NCBI RefSeq assembly: GCF_042477335.2
Contig: NC_091250.1
Span: 132,281,384-132,345,383 of the forward strand
Reading direction: 5' to 3'
DNA: 64,000 bases
Source of the DNA: Ovis canadensis
Taxonomy: Eukaryota > Chordata > Mammalia > Artiodactyla > Bovidae
Each line of letters begins with the position of its first letter. The first letter of the stretch is position 1. A model generated the notes under the pieces. The model saw only the letters and a list, made by a program, of their open reading frames with translations. It was not told where the DNA came from and searched no databases. The position numbers and the translations under genes were made by a program. Below are positions 1 through 10,700 of the stretch, in pieces.

Positions 1-687
1 CCCGGGGTCAGCAAGTGGAAGGGTGGGCCCAACTGCTGCTTCTACATTGCGACCAGCATGAATTCTTCCTAATGTGTTCAATCTCTCCCTAAGCCGGGCT
101 AAAACCCACTCTACACAAGTCTGGACACCATCAAACCTCAAATCCAAGAAGAGATGTTAACAGTCCCCCGCTCCAGTATTCTTGCCTGGGAAATCTCATG
201 GACAGAGGAGCCTGGCGGGCTACAGTCCACCGGGTCGCAAGACAACAAAACACACGTAAGGGAAGGGCCTCCCATGGTGGTTCACGGTATTCTCTTCGGT
301 GGTCCTTTGAAAACCACAAAGACACGGTTCTTTGCCGCCGGCTTTACTGGCTGGTCTGGCCTCCTCTCTTGGGGACAGATCACACTGATCGCCCGAGGCT
401 GAAGCCACACTGCGTCCCGAGGTTCCGGAAGGAGGGCAGGACAGGGGAGCAAGTGCAGAACTGGAGCAGCGCGCGCGCTTCCTTCACTCGGGTCCTGAGG
501 CGGCGCCGAAAGGCGACGGAGCAGCTTAGGCGTTAGGAGCCAGGGCTGACCACTCGCCGACCGCGCACTCCAGGGAGTGAGGCTGCGCGGAAGATCCGGG
601 CGCCGCGGCAGTGTCGGTGTTCCCGGCAGGGCTGCGGCTGCACGGGCTCAGGACTCGGGCGGGGTCGGGGCGCCGCTGTGCACCCAC
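1..687 (-). other. GRK4: GRK4 intron 1 (partial)
   Basis: This stretch lies downstream of the GRK4 exon 1 donor on the minus strand and runs off the left edge, so it is the start of the first GRK4 intron. It holds one Bov-A SINE fragment near 161-255. From about 450 rightwards it becomes GC- and CpG-rich as it enters the promoter island. I see no further exon. Confidence 0.75.
161..255 (+). mobile_element. Bov-A SINE fragment
   Basis: It carries the Bov-A signature: 'ctccagtattcttgcctggg', then 'ggacagaggagcctggcggg', then 'tacagtccaccgggtcgcaa'. Only the Bov-A part is present, without the tRNA-like head. It sits in GRK4 intron 1. Confidence 0.8.
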
Positions 688-739
688 CTTGGCGCGCTCT
701 CAGCAGCATCGTGTTGGCCAAGAAGTTCTCGAGCTCCAT
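688..739 (-). CDS. GRK4: GRK4 first coding exon (partial gene)
   Basis: G protein-coupled receptor kinase 4 phosphorylates agonist-occupied receptors at the plasma membrane and so promotes arrestin binding. Only the first coding exon is in the window. It reads MELENFLANTMLLRARQ plus one base of a Gly codon, which closely matches the human GRK4 start (MELEN..AN..LL.ARQ). This N-terminal helix is the GRK-family segment that docks on the active receptor. The donor is AAG|GTGGGT at 688/687. The start ATG (739-737) is followed by G but has T at -3, so the context is moderate. The kinase and RGS-homology exons lie left of position 1. The gene is head-to-head with NOP14. Related GRK5/6 also begin MELEN, but the synteny next to NOP14 supports GRK4. 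Confidence 0.88.
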
Positions 740-1167
740 AGATGACCGCCGTCGTCGTCGTCTTCTTCGCCGCCGCCGCCTGGCTCTCTCGGCGGGAGGA
801 GGTGGGGGCAAGGCGGGGATCGGCCGCGGGGCGGCCCCCGGGCATCGCCCGCCCGACTCCGCGTCGGGTCGCGCCCTGGGCCGCCGCTCCTGCACCTGCT
901 GCTGCTGCTTCTGCCACGGACCCGGCCACGGCCACGGCCACGGCCACCACCCTCGCCGCCGCCTCTCGGTCTGCTTTCGACGACGCCGCTGCTTCGTACG
1001 CTGAGGGCGCCCGGCCGCCTCGCCTCCGGGGCCGGGGGCTGCGGCCGCGGAGCTGGAGGGCCGGTTCCCCGCGGTCACCGCCGCCGCGCCGTGGCCCAGG
1101 CTGCCCGCCCCATCGCCCTGAGAGCGGCTCACTGGCCGGGGCACCGCCCCCGGCGGCGACGGCTACT

Positions 1168-1191
1168 GCCGCCGCCGCCGCCGCCGCCGCC
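1168..1191. repeat. (GCC)8 trinucleotide repeat
   Basis: Eight uninterrupted GCC units lie inside the GRK4/NOP14 promoter island. Read on the minus strand this is a GGC repeat in the probable GRK4 5' UTR. Confidence 0.9.
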
Positions 1192-1338
1192 ACCTACTCG
1201 CACAGCAGCCGGCTTCCCGCCAACGGCTCTTCGGACGAGGGAGCCAGAGCGCCCTGAGGCGGGAGCGGCGCCTCGCGGGCCACGACCGCTCCCAGAAGGC
1301 CCCGCGCGGGGCGGAGGCGGAGGGGCGCGAGCGCGGCC

Positions 1339-1354
1339 TGCTGGGAGTTGTAGT
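1339..1354 (-). promoter_or_regulatory. ZNF143 (SBS-type) binding motif
   Basis: On the minus strand this reads ACTACAACTCCCAGCA, a close match to the known ZNF143/Staf motif ACTACAANTCCCAGCATGC that is common in bidirectional CpG-island promoters. It lies about 200 bp upstream of the NOP14 start codon. Function is inferred from the motif. Confidence 0.65.
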
Positions 1355-1551
1355 CGCTCGGCCTGTGGGCGAGAAGGCCGCGCGGGGGCGTGGCAGTGTT
1401 TTACCCAACGTTCCTACTTCTCGCTGGCTCAGTTATCGCGAGATGCGGGCGGCTGTCTCAGGCTGCCGGGCCGCACGTGTCTGCTGAGGGAACCTGAGCC
1501 GCTGCCGCCTTCTCCTGCTCGTCCGCACCCTGAGGTGCGGGGTGTGTCGCC

Positions 1552-1743
1552 ATGGGGAAGGCCAGGACCGCCGCGCGCGGGAAGGCTTCTGCGGCCCCGG
1601 CGGGCGCGTGGGGGGGCCGGGCGAGGCCGAACCCCAACCCATTCGAGGTGAAAGTGAACCGGCAGAAGTTCCAGGTTCTGGGCAGGAAGACGCGCCACGA
1701 CGTGGGCCTGCCCGGGGTGTCGCGCGCGCGGGCCCTGCAGAAG
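1552..1743 (+). CDS. NOP14: NOP14 coding exon 1
   Basis: Residues 1-64. It contains NPFEVKVNRQKFQVLGRK and HDVGLPGVSRARAL, both nearly identical to human. The donor is AAG|GTCAGC, phase 0. Confidence 0.95.
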
Positions 1744-4700
1744 GTCAGCGGGGAGCCGGGCCCCCCGGGGGCGGGGGGGGGCGTCCTCCGAGGGGTCCCT
1801 TGCCCTGCCTGCCGGCCCGGGCCAGCCGCGCGGCCCTGCTCTCCCCACCCACTGCGGCAGCGCGCGGGCCACGGTGCTGGTTCCCTTCTGTACGTAGGAT
1901 GGGCCAATGGTACCTAGCTCCTGGGCGGGCGGCTGGAAGGGTGGGACGCGTGCCCTGAGAGAGTCCTCAGGACAGCCTGGCGCAGTTAGACGCCGTGTGT
2001 GTGTGCCGTGTGTCGGCTGGACTGTGTGCATCCTCTTGCCTCTGCTTCTGCGTGTGATGGGACGACATCGCCCTGCAGAACCGCTGTCGCTCCGTGGAGC
2101 CCCAGCGCACAGGTCCAGCCCCCTCTGGCATAGCTAATCACTTCTGTGCCGCCCTGGTCGCCGTGGGGCCCTCTTACCCGCCTTCCTCGAGGCTGAGCTC
2201 TGCTGATTTAAGGATAAGGGATTACACAGTCTGCTCAGTAGATGTTTGGTGAAGGAGTGCATCAACATAGGGGTTCCCTGGTGGGCTCCGACGGTAAAAT
2301 AATCCGCCTGCAATGCGGGAGACACGGGTGCGATCCCTGGGTTGGGAAGATCCTCTGGAGAAGGAAATGGCAACCCACTCCTGTACTCTTGCCTGGAAAA
2401 TCCCATGGACCGAGGATCCTGGTGGGCTACAGTCCATGGGGTCGCAAAGAGTCAGCACAACTGAGCAACTTCACTTTTGCAGCACATGACTTTGTCCTTT
2501 GCAAGGTAACTGAAATGCTAACCTTTTTTGGAAAACCTCACAGCCATCCCTTTTCTTGTGCTTACGGTCCCAGACTATTCTGTACTTTCAGATTCCATTC
2601 TGCTGGCATTCTCTATGTAGCTTCTGAGACATGCTCATTGGGTGCTTTTAACTATTTATTGTCATTCTGAGGAGGAGACATTAGTAGGTTAGTGAAAAAA
2701 TTAAGGTAGGGAAATTTCCTACAGTCACACATCTGGTAAGGGCTAGGGTATGCCCTGGGTTCAAACACCTGGGAACGCTTTACACGCCACTGAGCACTCT
2801 TGCTTAGTTTCCGTTCTGGCAGGTGAAGGGGTAAAGGTGGAGTGACCCCTGAGCCTGTCTTCATGGGCTCATAAGCTGTGCTGTCCCAGCGTGCGATCCG
2901 GCTGATCTTTGAATGGAATCAAACATCATCCTCACTTGAAGGAACTGGCAGTAGTGGAAGACAAGACAGTCTCAGAGCTGACTCTGCCACGCCCCCACCA
3001 CACAGCGCCGGGCAGGCTGGGGCAGGGCGGGCAGCAGGGGCTCCAGAGCAGACAGGTGTGTCTTCCCCACTTCAGCCTCAGTCTCCTGTTTTCTCCTTAG
3101 GAGGCTGAGGTAGGGACTGCCATTCTCTCCTCTTCAGATGAGGCCGTGGGCACCTCCCAGAGTCTGCACTGGGAGGCGGTGCTGCGGTGGGATTCCAAGT
3201 CCTCACTCTTGTCTCCACCTCATGAGTGTCCACGAATGGCCCAGAAAGCGCTGCGAGCTTTGGCTTGGGGGCTCAGCAGCAACGACTCTGTTTGCAGCGC
3301 AGCAGATGCGGGTTTGATCGAGGCTCTCCCTCCCCTGGAGGAGGAAGTGGCAGCCCACTCCAGTACTCTCGTCTGGAGAACCCCATGGGCAGAGGAGCCT
3401 GGCGGGCTGCACTCCATGGGGTCTCAGAGAGTCAGATGTCACTAAAGCAACAGCACACACGCACAGATTTTAGCGTTCAGTTCAGTTCAGTTGCTCAGTC
3501 ATGTCCGACTCTTTGCGACCCCATGAGTCACAGCACACCAGGCCTCCCTGTTGGCCATATATACAGATACTGGCACGTATATGAACATAACCAGCCCAGG
3601 ACAGGCAATGCTGCTGCAGTCTCTAATCAGCGGTGGTGTTGACATAAACAGCTCCTCAGCGCCTGGCTCCCTGGCTTCTCTTTCTGCCAGCTACAACCTC
3701 AGCCCGTCCGGCTGCCTCGCCTGGCAGAGCGGCCTCCGCACCCGACTGCCCTGGTCGTTCCTGGTTGCTGCTGGCCTGCTGTGATCTTTGGTGTTAAGCG
3801 CCGGGCACCGGCACTGCCCAGAGGCTCCCCCGGGCCCCTGACCTCCTCGTGACTCCACTGTCTGGCAGTTTCCCCTCAGTAATTGAGATCAGTTTTTGTA
3901 GCCGATAGATTGGCCTTTCTTGGACTGTTAGTTTCAGTGGCCTGAGGCATAAAAAATGGTGTCTTCCAGTTCATTAGAACCATCAGTGTGTCCCCTTGTG
4001 GCAGTGTCTCCCTTCTGGGGACCCAGATTGCCAAGTCATCAGAGCTCAGAGTTGCCAGGACCAGTGAGAGACAGTTCTATGATCTGCTTTTCAGCGCACC
4101 CAGACTCTGCTGAAGGAGTACAAGGAAAGGGATAAGTCCAGCGTGTTCCGAGATAAACGCTTTGGGGAGTACAGCAGCAGCATCAGCCCGGAGGAGAAGA
4201 TGATGAAGAGGTTTGCTCTGGAGCAGCAGGTAGGGGAGACGGGGGAGGGTCGCCTCCTGTCTCCTTGCCCGGAAGTCAGGAGGAGGCGGCCAGTCCCCCT
4301 CGTTCAGTTACGCTTCTGTGGGTGACAGCGGGGAACCGTGAGTGGGGCGGCTCGCCTGGCTGGGCCCGAGGGGAAGCAGCCTTCTGCACACCCCAGCTGG
4401 GTGGAGAGCTGCCTCAGCCAGAGCGCGCAGCAGCGATGCATCCTGGAGGGGGTCCGGGTGTGGTGGCGAGGTCCTAGTGCGATTTCCCAGCACCTTAGAC
4501 GGGCCGGTTGATGTATTCGCCTTCTGCAGGTCCTGTTTCTATCTGAGCCATCGCTCAAATGACCCAGAATCGTCTTAGAGCAACATTGACACGTTGCACG
4601 AAAATGGAAAAGGTGATTTTTTTAAAGCTTTAAGTGGATGTGGGAATTTTAGGAGATGGACTTTTTTTCTGTCTTGTTAGCGACAACATGAAAAAAAAAG

Positions 4701-7700
4701 CATCTACAACCTAAATGAAGATGAAGAATTAACTCATTACGGCCAGTCTTTGGCGGATATCGAAAAGCACCACGACATTGTCGATAGCGACAGCGACGCT
4801 GAGGACCGGGGAACGCTGTCAGGTGAGGCCCGGGCCCCCGGGAGCTCTGCTCGTGGACGCTCTTCCTGCCTTTCCTGCCCAGACACCGAGAAAACGCAGC
4901 TACAGACCTTTCAAGAGGTGTATGTGTCCGTAAGATATACTGACTTCTGTAAGCTGAGATGGCACTTCCGTATCCTTCTCTTGTTCAAACTTTACCCCAG
5001 GCTCGAACTTTACCCCAGGCTCATTTCACCCATGAGCTCAGAGAACTGAGGAGATTGTCTGACCCAAGCATCAACTGTAGGTAAAACCCACCTTGCTGAT
5101 CCCTGGACAGCATTTCTGTGCAAACCCACTCTGCTTTGCTACCACTGAGTCATCGGTTCTGCCCAGGTGTGTTCTGGGACAGTGTTTATCTAGTTCTTAG
5201 GCTTCGGTTACTCCAGAACCAATTGTGGCAGTTTTGTAGGAAAAGGAACGTTGAGCTGCTTATTTACAGGAGTAATGAAGGAGATATACATTGAGCTGAG
5301 TTAAGAATCAGCTCAGGTCTGATCATCTGGGCCCTTTTATAAGGTCAGGGTCGTGTCATTAGTTTGCACCCTTGTAGATTAAAATATCCTCTGTTCGGCA
5401 TCTTCAGAAAAGCTGCTGCTTTCTGGTGTGTGGAAAGCCAACACATGAAACCCATGACTGCCTTTTGGTTTGTGGGTGATGCAGGGGCGGGAGGCCTGGG
5501 AATGAGGGCGGCCCGTGGGTCGTCTGCACACCAGGAGGAGGGCACGACTGCTGAGGCTCTGTGGCTGAGAGAGGCACATGGTTCATCTCCGGAGCCTTTC
5601 GTTCTGCACTTTCTGTTGTTCAGAGCTCTTTGTGCGCGCTGCACTGCTGCCGCACACTCGCCTGCACGGTGAGTGAAGGTGCCCGTACGTTTGCTGGTGT
5701 GACCTTTGGCCGCATAGTCCGCAGCCCCCGCCGTGTTGCTGCAAGGAGCTTTGGTGACAGGTGGATGCGGAAAGCGAGAGTCCAGCTCCAGGTGTTGGTC
5801 CTGGAGACTCAGCTGTTTCTTCAAGGTTTCCTGTCCTCTGGTTTTTATAATGAGCTCCTCAAAATCTAAGTAACTTATACACGAAAATCCTGTTAACTTC
5901 TAAAAATATATTTACTGTACCTTTAAAAATGAACCATTAAGAAACGTTCTGTTTTGTTCAACTACATGTGTTCTCCTTGCTTAGGAGAATTTCATCTTAA
6001 AAGTCAACTCGAATTTTCTAATTAAATCCTGTACTAAGTGCACCAACAGATTTTATTTTTCCTTTGAGAATCCTTTCTGGGATCTTTATGTCCTAGCACC
6101 TTGTTAGTGAATGTTTGTAAATTTTTATTTTGAGAAAACATTGTGAACAATCTTGAGTTAGTAGAGCACTACGTGACAGTGGTTTCTAATGTGCAGAGCA
6201 TTCTGGGAAGCAGGGAATCAGTCAGTCACTGACCCATTCTTGTGCCTCTGGGCTTTCTCAGAGGGGCTCGTCTGGTTTAAGCTCCGCTGTACCTGTGATC
6301 TCAGTGACCGCCCAGTAAGAATTTCCTCTTGAACGTGGAATGGGTTCTCAGGACCGAGCTCAGAGAAACACTGGCAGAGCGGCTGCAAAACCCGCTTCTG
6401 GGTGGGCCTGGGCTTCACGGGGTTCTCTGCTCCGTGTGCAGCCGAGCTGACCGCGACGCACTTCGGAGGCGGAGGCGGGCCGCTCCCTGGGAAGGCCGCC
6501 CAGCAGCCTGGCGGGGGCGAGGAGCCACCCAAGTCCCGCAGGGAGCTGATTGAGGAGCTCATCGCCAGGTCCAAGCAGGAGAAGGTGAGCAGCTGCCGTC
6601 GTGCCAGGGCAGCTCCGCCTTGGGACTCGCTGCTGGGACGCCCCCAGCCCTTTTTCGCTGGGCGGTTCTAGGTTGTATTAAAACTTTCTGTGAATGTGAT
6701 GAAAGTGTTCACTTGACTAGGAGCGCAGGACGCATGTTAACGCCATCGGGCAGGTACCCTGATGGTTTCTTGTGGTTGGGAGTTTGATTTGGGGCGGGGG
6801 GATGTGTGTATTGAGTTGGTTTGGGCGCGTATCAGGAGTCGCATAGCGTCACTGCTTTGCCGACTGCTCAGAGCACCCGGAGGAGCAGCCTCACAGCGGG
6901 GACTTGGTTCTGCCTGGTGGGCTCCTGAGAGGCTCCTTTCTCATGGTCTCTTTGAGTCAGCAAGGTGGGTGTCGGCTGAGCGGTTGTCCAGTGGGGCCTG
7001 GACACCAACAGTAATGGGGTGTGTCCCATCTGTGCTTTTTCACCAGAGGGAGAGACAGGTTCAACGGGAAGATGCCCTTGAGCTCACAGAGAAGCTAGAC
7101 CAAGACTGGAAAGGAATCCAGGCTCTCCTGGCCCGCAAGACGCCCAAGTCCGAGAGTGGAGGCGGAAAGGAGAAGCCCAAGGTGGGGCGGACACGTCTCA
7201 CTCGGCCTGGCCTCGAGCCGTGCGCTTCGTCCACAGACAAGGGGGAGCCAGGCATCTGCTCTCCTTGCCAGGACCTGAGCGTCTTGTTGGACTTTGACAC
7301 GGAGGCAGCTGGTGTGTCCATTGGGGTGGAAGTGGAGTGAAAGCTGTTTCAGTATTTGCTCCAGAAAAACGATGCTGAAGAGAATGGCGGTTTCTTGGTA
7401 TTAGGGAGACTTGGGGTGGGGGAGACCTTCAGGTGGTAGCCGAATTTTAGTCTAAGGTGTTGAAAAGCTGCAGTCTTCAAGTCACTGGTTTCTAAGAAAT
7501 AGTATTTCACCAGCCTCCCCTGTGGCCGTCTGCACATCTGTGCGTCGACCTCACTGTTCTTTCCCCAAGACCCTGTTTGGGGGCTTAATGCCTAAATGGG
7601 CAAGGGTTAGTTTTCTTAAAGCAGATGTGTTTGGAGAAGAATTTTTGTATATGGCCAGGAAGTGTCTGCCAAGCCTGACCAGGACCAGTCTGTTACACAA

Positions 7701-10700
7701 GCAGAAAAGACTCAGGACGCGGTTTGGCCTCTTCCGCAACAGCGACCAGCCCACGACCAGCACGTGTGGAGAGCTAGTCACGCAAGTCTTTTCCATTAAA
7801 AAAGCTCTTCTCTCTGCCCTAGCCTGATGCATACGACATGATGGTCCGTGAGCTCGGCTTTGCAATGAAAGCGCAGCCCTCTAGCAGGATGAAAACGGAG
7901 GAGGAGCTGGCCAGGGAGGAGCAGGAGCGCCTCCACCGCCTGGAGGTACTGGCGGGGCTGGGGTGCCGCCCTGGGAAGCCTTTTATCGGTCGGCTCTTTA
8001 TGGCCTGTGGAAAAGTTTCTGCTTGTTTACTGCGGTGATGAGGGTGATGGTTTAGTCGACAAGTCCGACTCTTGTGACCCCATGGGCTGACCCCGTGGAC
8101 TGTAGCCCACCAGGCTCCTCTGTCCATGGGATTCTCCAGGCAAGAATACTGGGGTGGGTTGCCATGCCCTCCTCCAGGGATCTTCTGACCCAGGGATGGA
8201 ACCCAGGTCTCCTGCACTACAGGCATATTCTTCACCAACTTAGCTATGAGGGAAGCCCTAAAATACTGTTTTACTATATTTTTGACTATAAGCAAAAAAA
8301 AAAAGCAGATAATAATCTAACAAAAATGACATTTCTTCCTAATTAATTTACCTTAAAATATCTGCTGGCGATAGAGTGCACTCCTGTCTCACGTTTTTCT
8401 CTCAAAAGGTTTTTAAGTTTTCCGTATGTTACGAGCAAACACGAAACAGAGGCGTGCTCCCGCGCTTCTGGCCATTCCTGCTCCTGCGGGGGGGCTGCCT
8501 GCGGCGTCCGCTGCCTGTGCTCAGATGGAGACAGGGCCAGGCCACCGGTCTCAGGCCTCAGCATAGGGTGTCGAGTTCCTCTCCTGGGGTCTGGCGGCGA
8601 GTGAAGTTCACTCTGATTGGCCAGCGTCACTTGGCCAGAGAAACCTCAGTCTAACATGGTTTTTCCTTCCTTGTGACCAGAACATATTTCTGCTGAAATA
8701 CTAGTTTTTATTTTTGTTGAATAAGTGTTCCATACGATGCATGCTGAGGGACTCCCTGTCTGGCTGAAGACAGAAAGCAGAGGGCAGGCCTGAGGCAGCT
8801 GCGAGGCTGGGGCTGCCGGGCAGCTGGTATTCCTGCCCGGCGTGCACTCAGCGGCGACCCTCCTCCTCCTGCTCAGGCTGAGAGGCTCCGGAGGATGCTC
8901 GGGAGAGAGGAGGATGCGCACAGCAAGAGACCGAAGCACCTGTCGGCTGACGACCTGAACGATGGCTTCGTGCTGGACACAGATGACCGGCGCTTGCTTT
9001 CTTACAAAGTGAGGTGTTTGCTTTCTTTCCTGGTTTTCATTTAAAGTGGCAGATTTTCTGGTTTCTCACATAATAGCTTCACCATAGACGGGAACTGTCT
9101 TTCTAGAAACAGCTAGCTTCTCTGCCCAGAGTCCTGGTGGCAGGGACCGCAGAGTGCGGGTCCCAGGCCTTGAGCCCCAGGACGTGCAGCAGCCTCGAGA
9201 GGGTGGGAGAGGCCCGGTGCCCCCAGGCCCCTGGCCCTCGGGCGCGGCCACAGCCATGCTGGCCGCTGTCCCAGAGGACCAACGTGTCTGATGTCTGCGC
9301 TCCGTTTGCAGGATGGGAAGATGAACGTCGAGGAGGAGCCAAGTGAGGACGCCAGTGGCGGGGAGAGTGGAGAGGACGAAGAGGAGGAGGGCGAAGGCTG
9401 GAGCAAGGGGGGCCCGGAGGACAGCGACAGCCCAGACGGCCACTCGGACCTGGAGTCTGACGCCGAGAGTGAGGACGCGCGCCGCCCTGAGGGCGCTGCA
9501 GGCCTGGAGTCTGACACCGACAGCACGGACACACACGAGCGGCCCCAGGGGGGTCGGCGTCCAAGCCCCGGAGAGCGGCTGCCAAGGGACGACCGGGCGG
9601 CGGCCAGGGCCCAGCTGCCCTACACCTTCACAGGTCGGCAAACCCCTGGCGTCGAGGTTTCCGAGTAGCAGGGGGACCTGGCCAGGCCGGCCCGGCTGGG
9701 CCGTGTTAGCAGCGGGGGCGGGGCCAACCCCCACGCGCCCACCCTGCCCATCTGCACCGGCCTGGCTCACAGACAGACTCGGTCATCCTTCTCCGCAGTG
9801 TCCCCTGGGCCTGACCCCAGGGCTCCGGGCGGCCTCTTGGCCGTTGTTGTGTGACTCCGTAGTGCTGAGGGCTGCCGGGGGGATCTGTCAGAACTCGTGA
9901 TGATCACACAAGCCGAGGGTTTCTATGACACGGGCAGAACTGTCTCTGTGGGGGAAGCGAACGAAGTCCTGCTACTGAGTTTGTGTTCAGTATTCACGTT
10001 TGTGTTACCAGAAATGTGCGTAGTTCTCATTATGCAAGCTAAGTGTGGGGCGTGTTTTGCACTTTTTGTTTGTTATTTTGATAGTTCCCGAATCCTGCGA
10101 GGAACTGAAGTCTTTACTGTCCGGAAAATCGACAGAAGACCAGCTTTTGGTTGTGGAGAGAATTCAGAAATGCAACCACCCCAGCCTCGCAGTGGGGAAC
10201 AAAGCAAAACTGGAAGTACGTTGGCTGTTCCCCTGCGGCGCTGGGAGTGGGCAGAGGCCTGGCAGCCGTGACGCCAGCACTCACCGTGTTCGCAGCCAGC
10301 TGCTTTCCGTGGGGGCAGGCCTGGATGGGTGTCGGCTCTGGGTCTGTGGCAGGCCCAGGGGTGTGAGGGGAGCCCCAGCACTGCCCACCGCGAGTCCGCC
10401 CCGCGTGAGGGTCCGGGGAGTGGGTGCTGGGCGCGCGCCTGTCCTCTCCCAGTAACACCACGCGCTGACCGCAGCGGGGCCGCTCCCGTTCTCCTTCCAG
10501 GAGTGTGGTGTCGCCTCCCAGCCGAGGGAGCCATGCCCGGGCCCTACACTCCCCATCCTGCAGCCTGCCTCGCATCGCAAACCCGTCCCTGTGGCACTCG
10601 GCACCCCAGCCGTTCAGGGGTGCGGGGGCAGGTGTCCTGGGTGGGGCTCTCTCCGGGCTCGCCCTGAGCACTGACCTACCCTGTTCCTGCAGAAACTGTT

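Larger units (their letters stand above)
740..1551. promoter_or_regulatory. GRK4/NOP14 bidirectional CpG-island promoter and 5' UTRs
   Basis: Only 812 bp separate the divergent start codons of GRK4 (minus) and NOP14 (plus). The interval is very rich in G+C and CpG, has no convincing TATA box, and contains GCC and GGCCAC repeats plus a ZNF143-type site. This is typical of a shared housekeeping promoter. Transcription starts cannot be fixed from sequence. The long open frames here (alanine-, arginine- or proline-rich on both strands) are most simply a by-product of the GC content. The island extends left to about 450 and right to about 1880. Confidence 0.8.
1744..4094 (+). other. NOP14: NOP14 intron 1
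   Basis: This 2.35-kb intron begins in the CpG island and contains two tRNA-headed SINEs (2271-2478, 3261-3462) and a reversed BovB/Bov-A tail (3476-3552). I see no exon-like sequence in it. Confidence 0.85.

Noticed and set aside
742-1257. Alanine-rich 171-codon open frame on the plus strand
   Set aside because: It lies in the GC-rich GRK4/NOP14 promoter, overlaps similar open frames on both strands, and consists of low-complexity Ala/Pro/Arg. This is expected from GC content.
2271-2340. tRNA-like A and B boxes considered as a tRNA gene
   Set aside because: The tRNA-like sequence is the head of a Bov-tA SINE, and the same applies to the other copies (32971, 45070, 61490). No complete cloverleaf was found.
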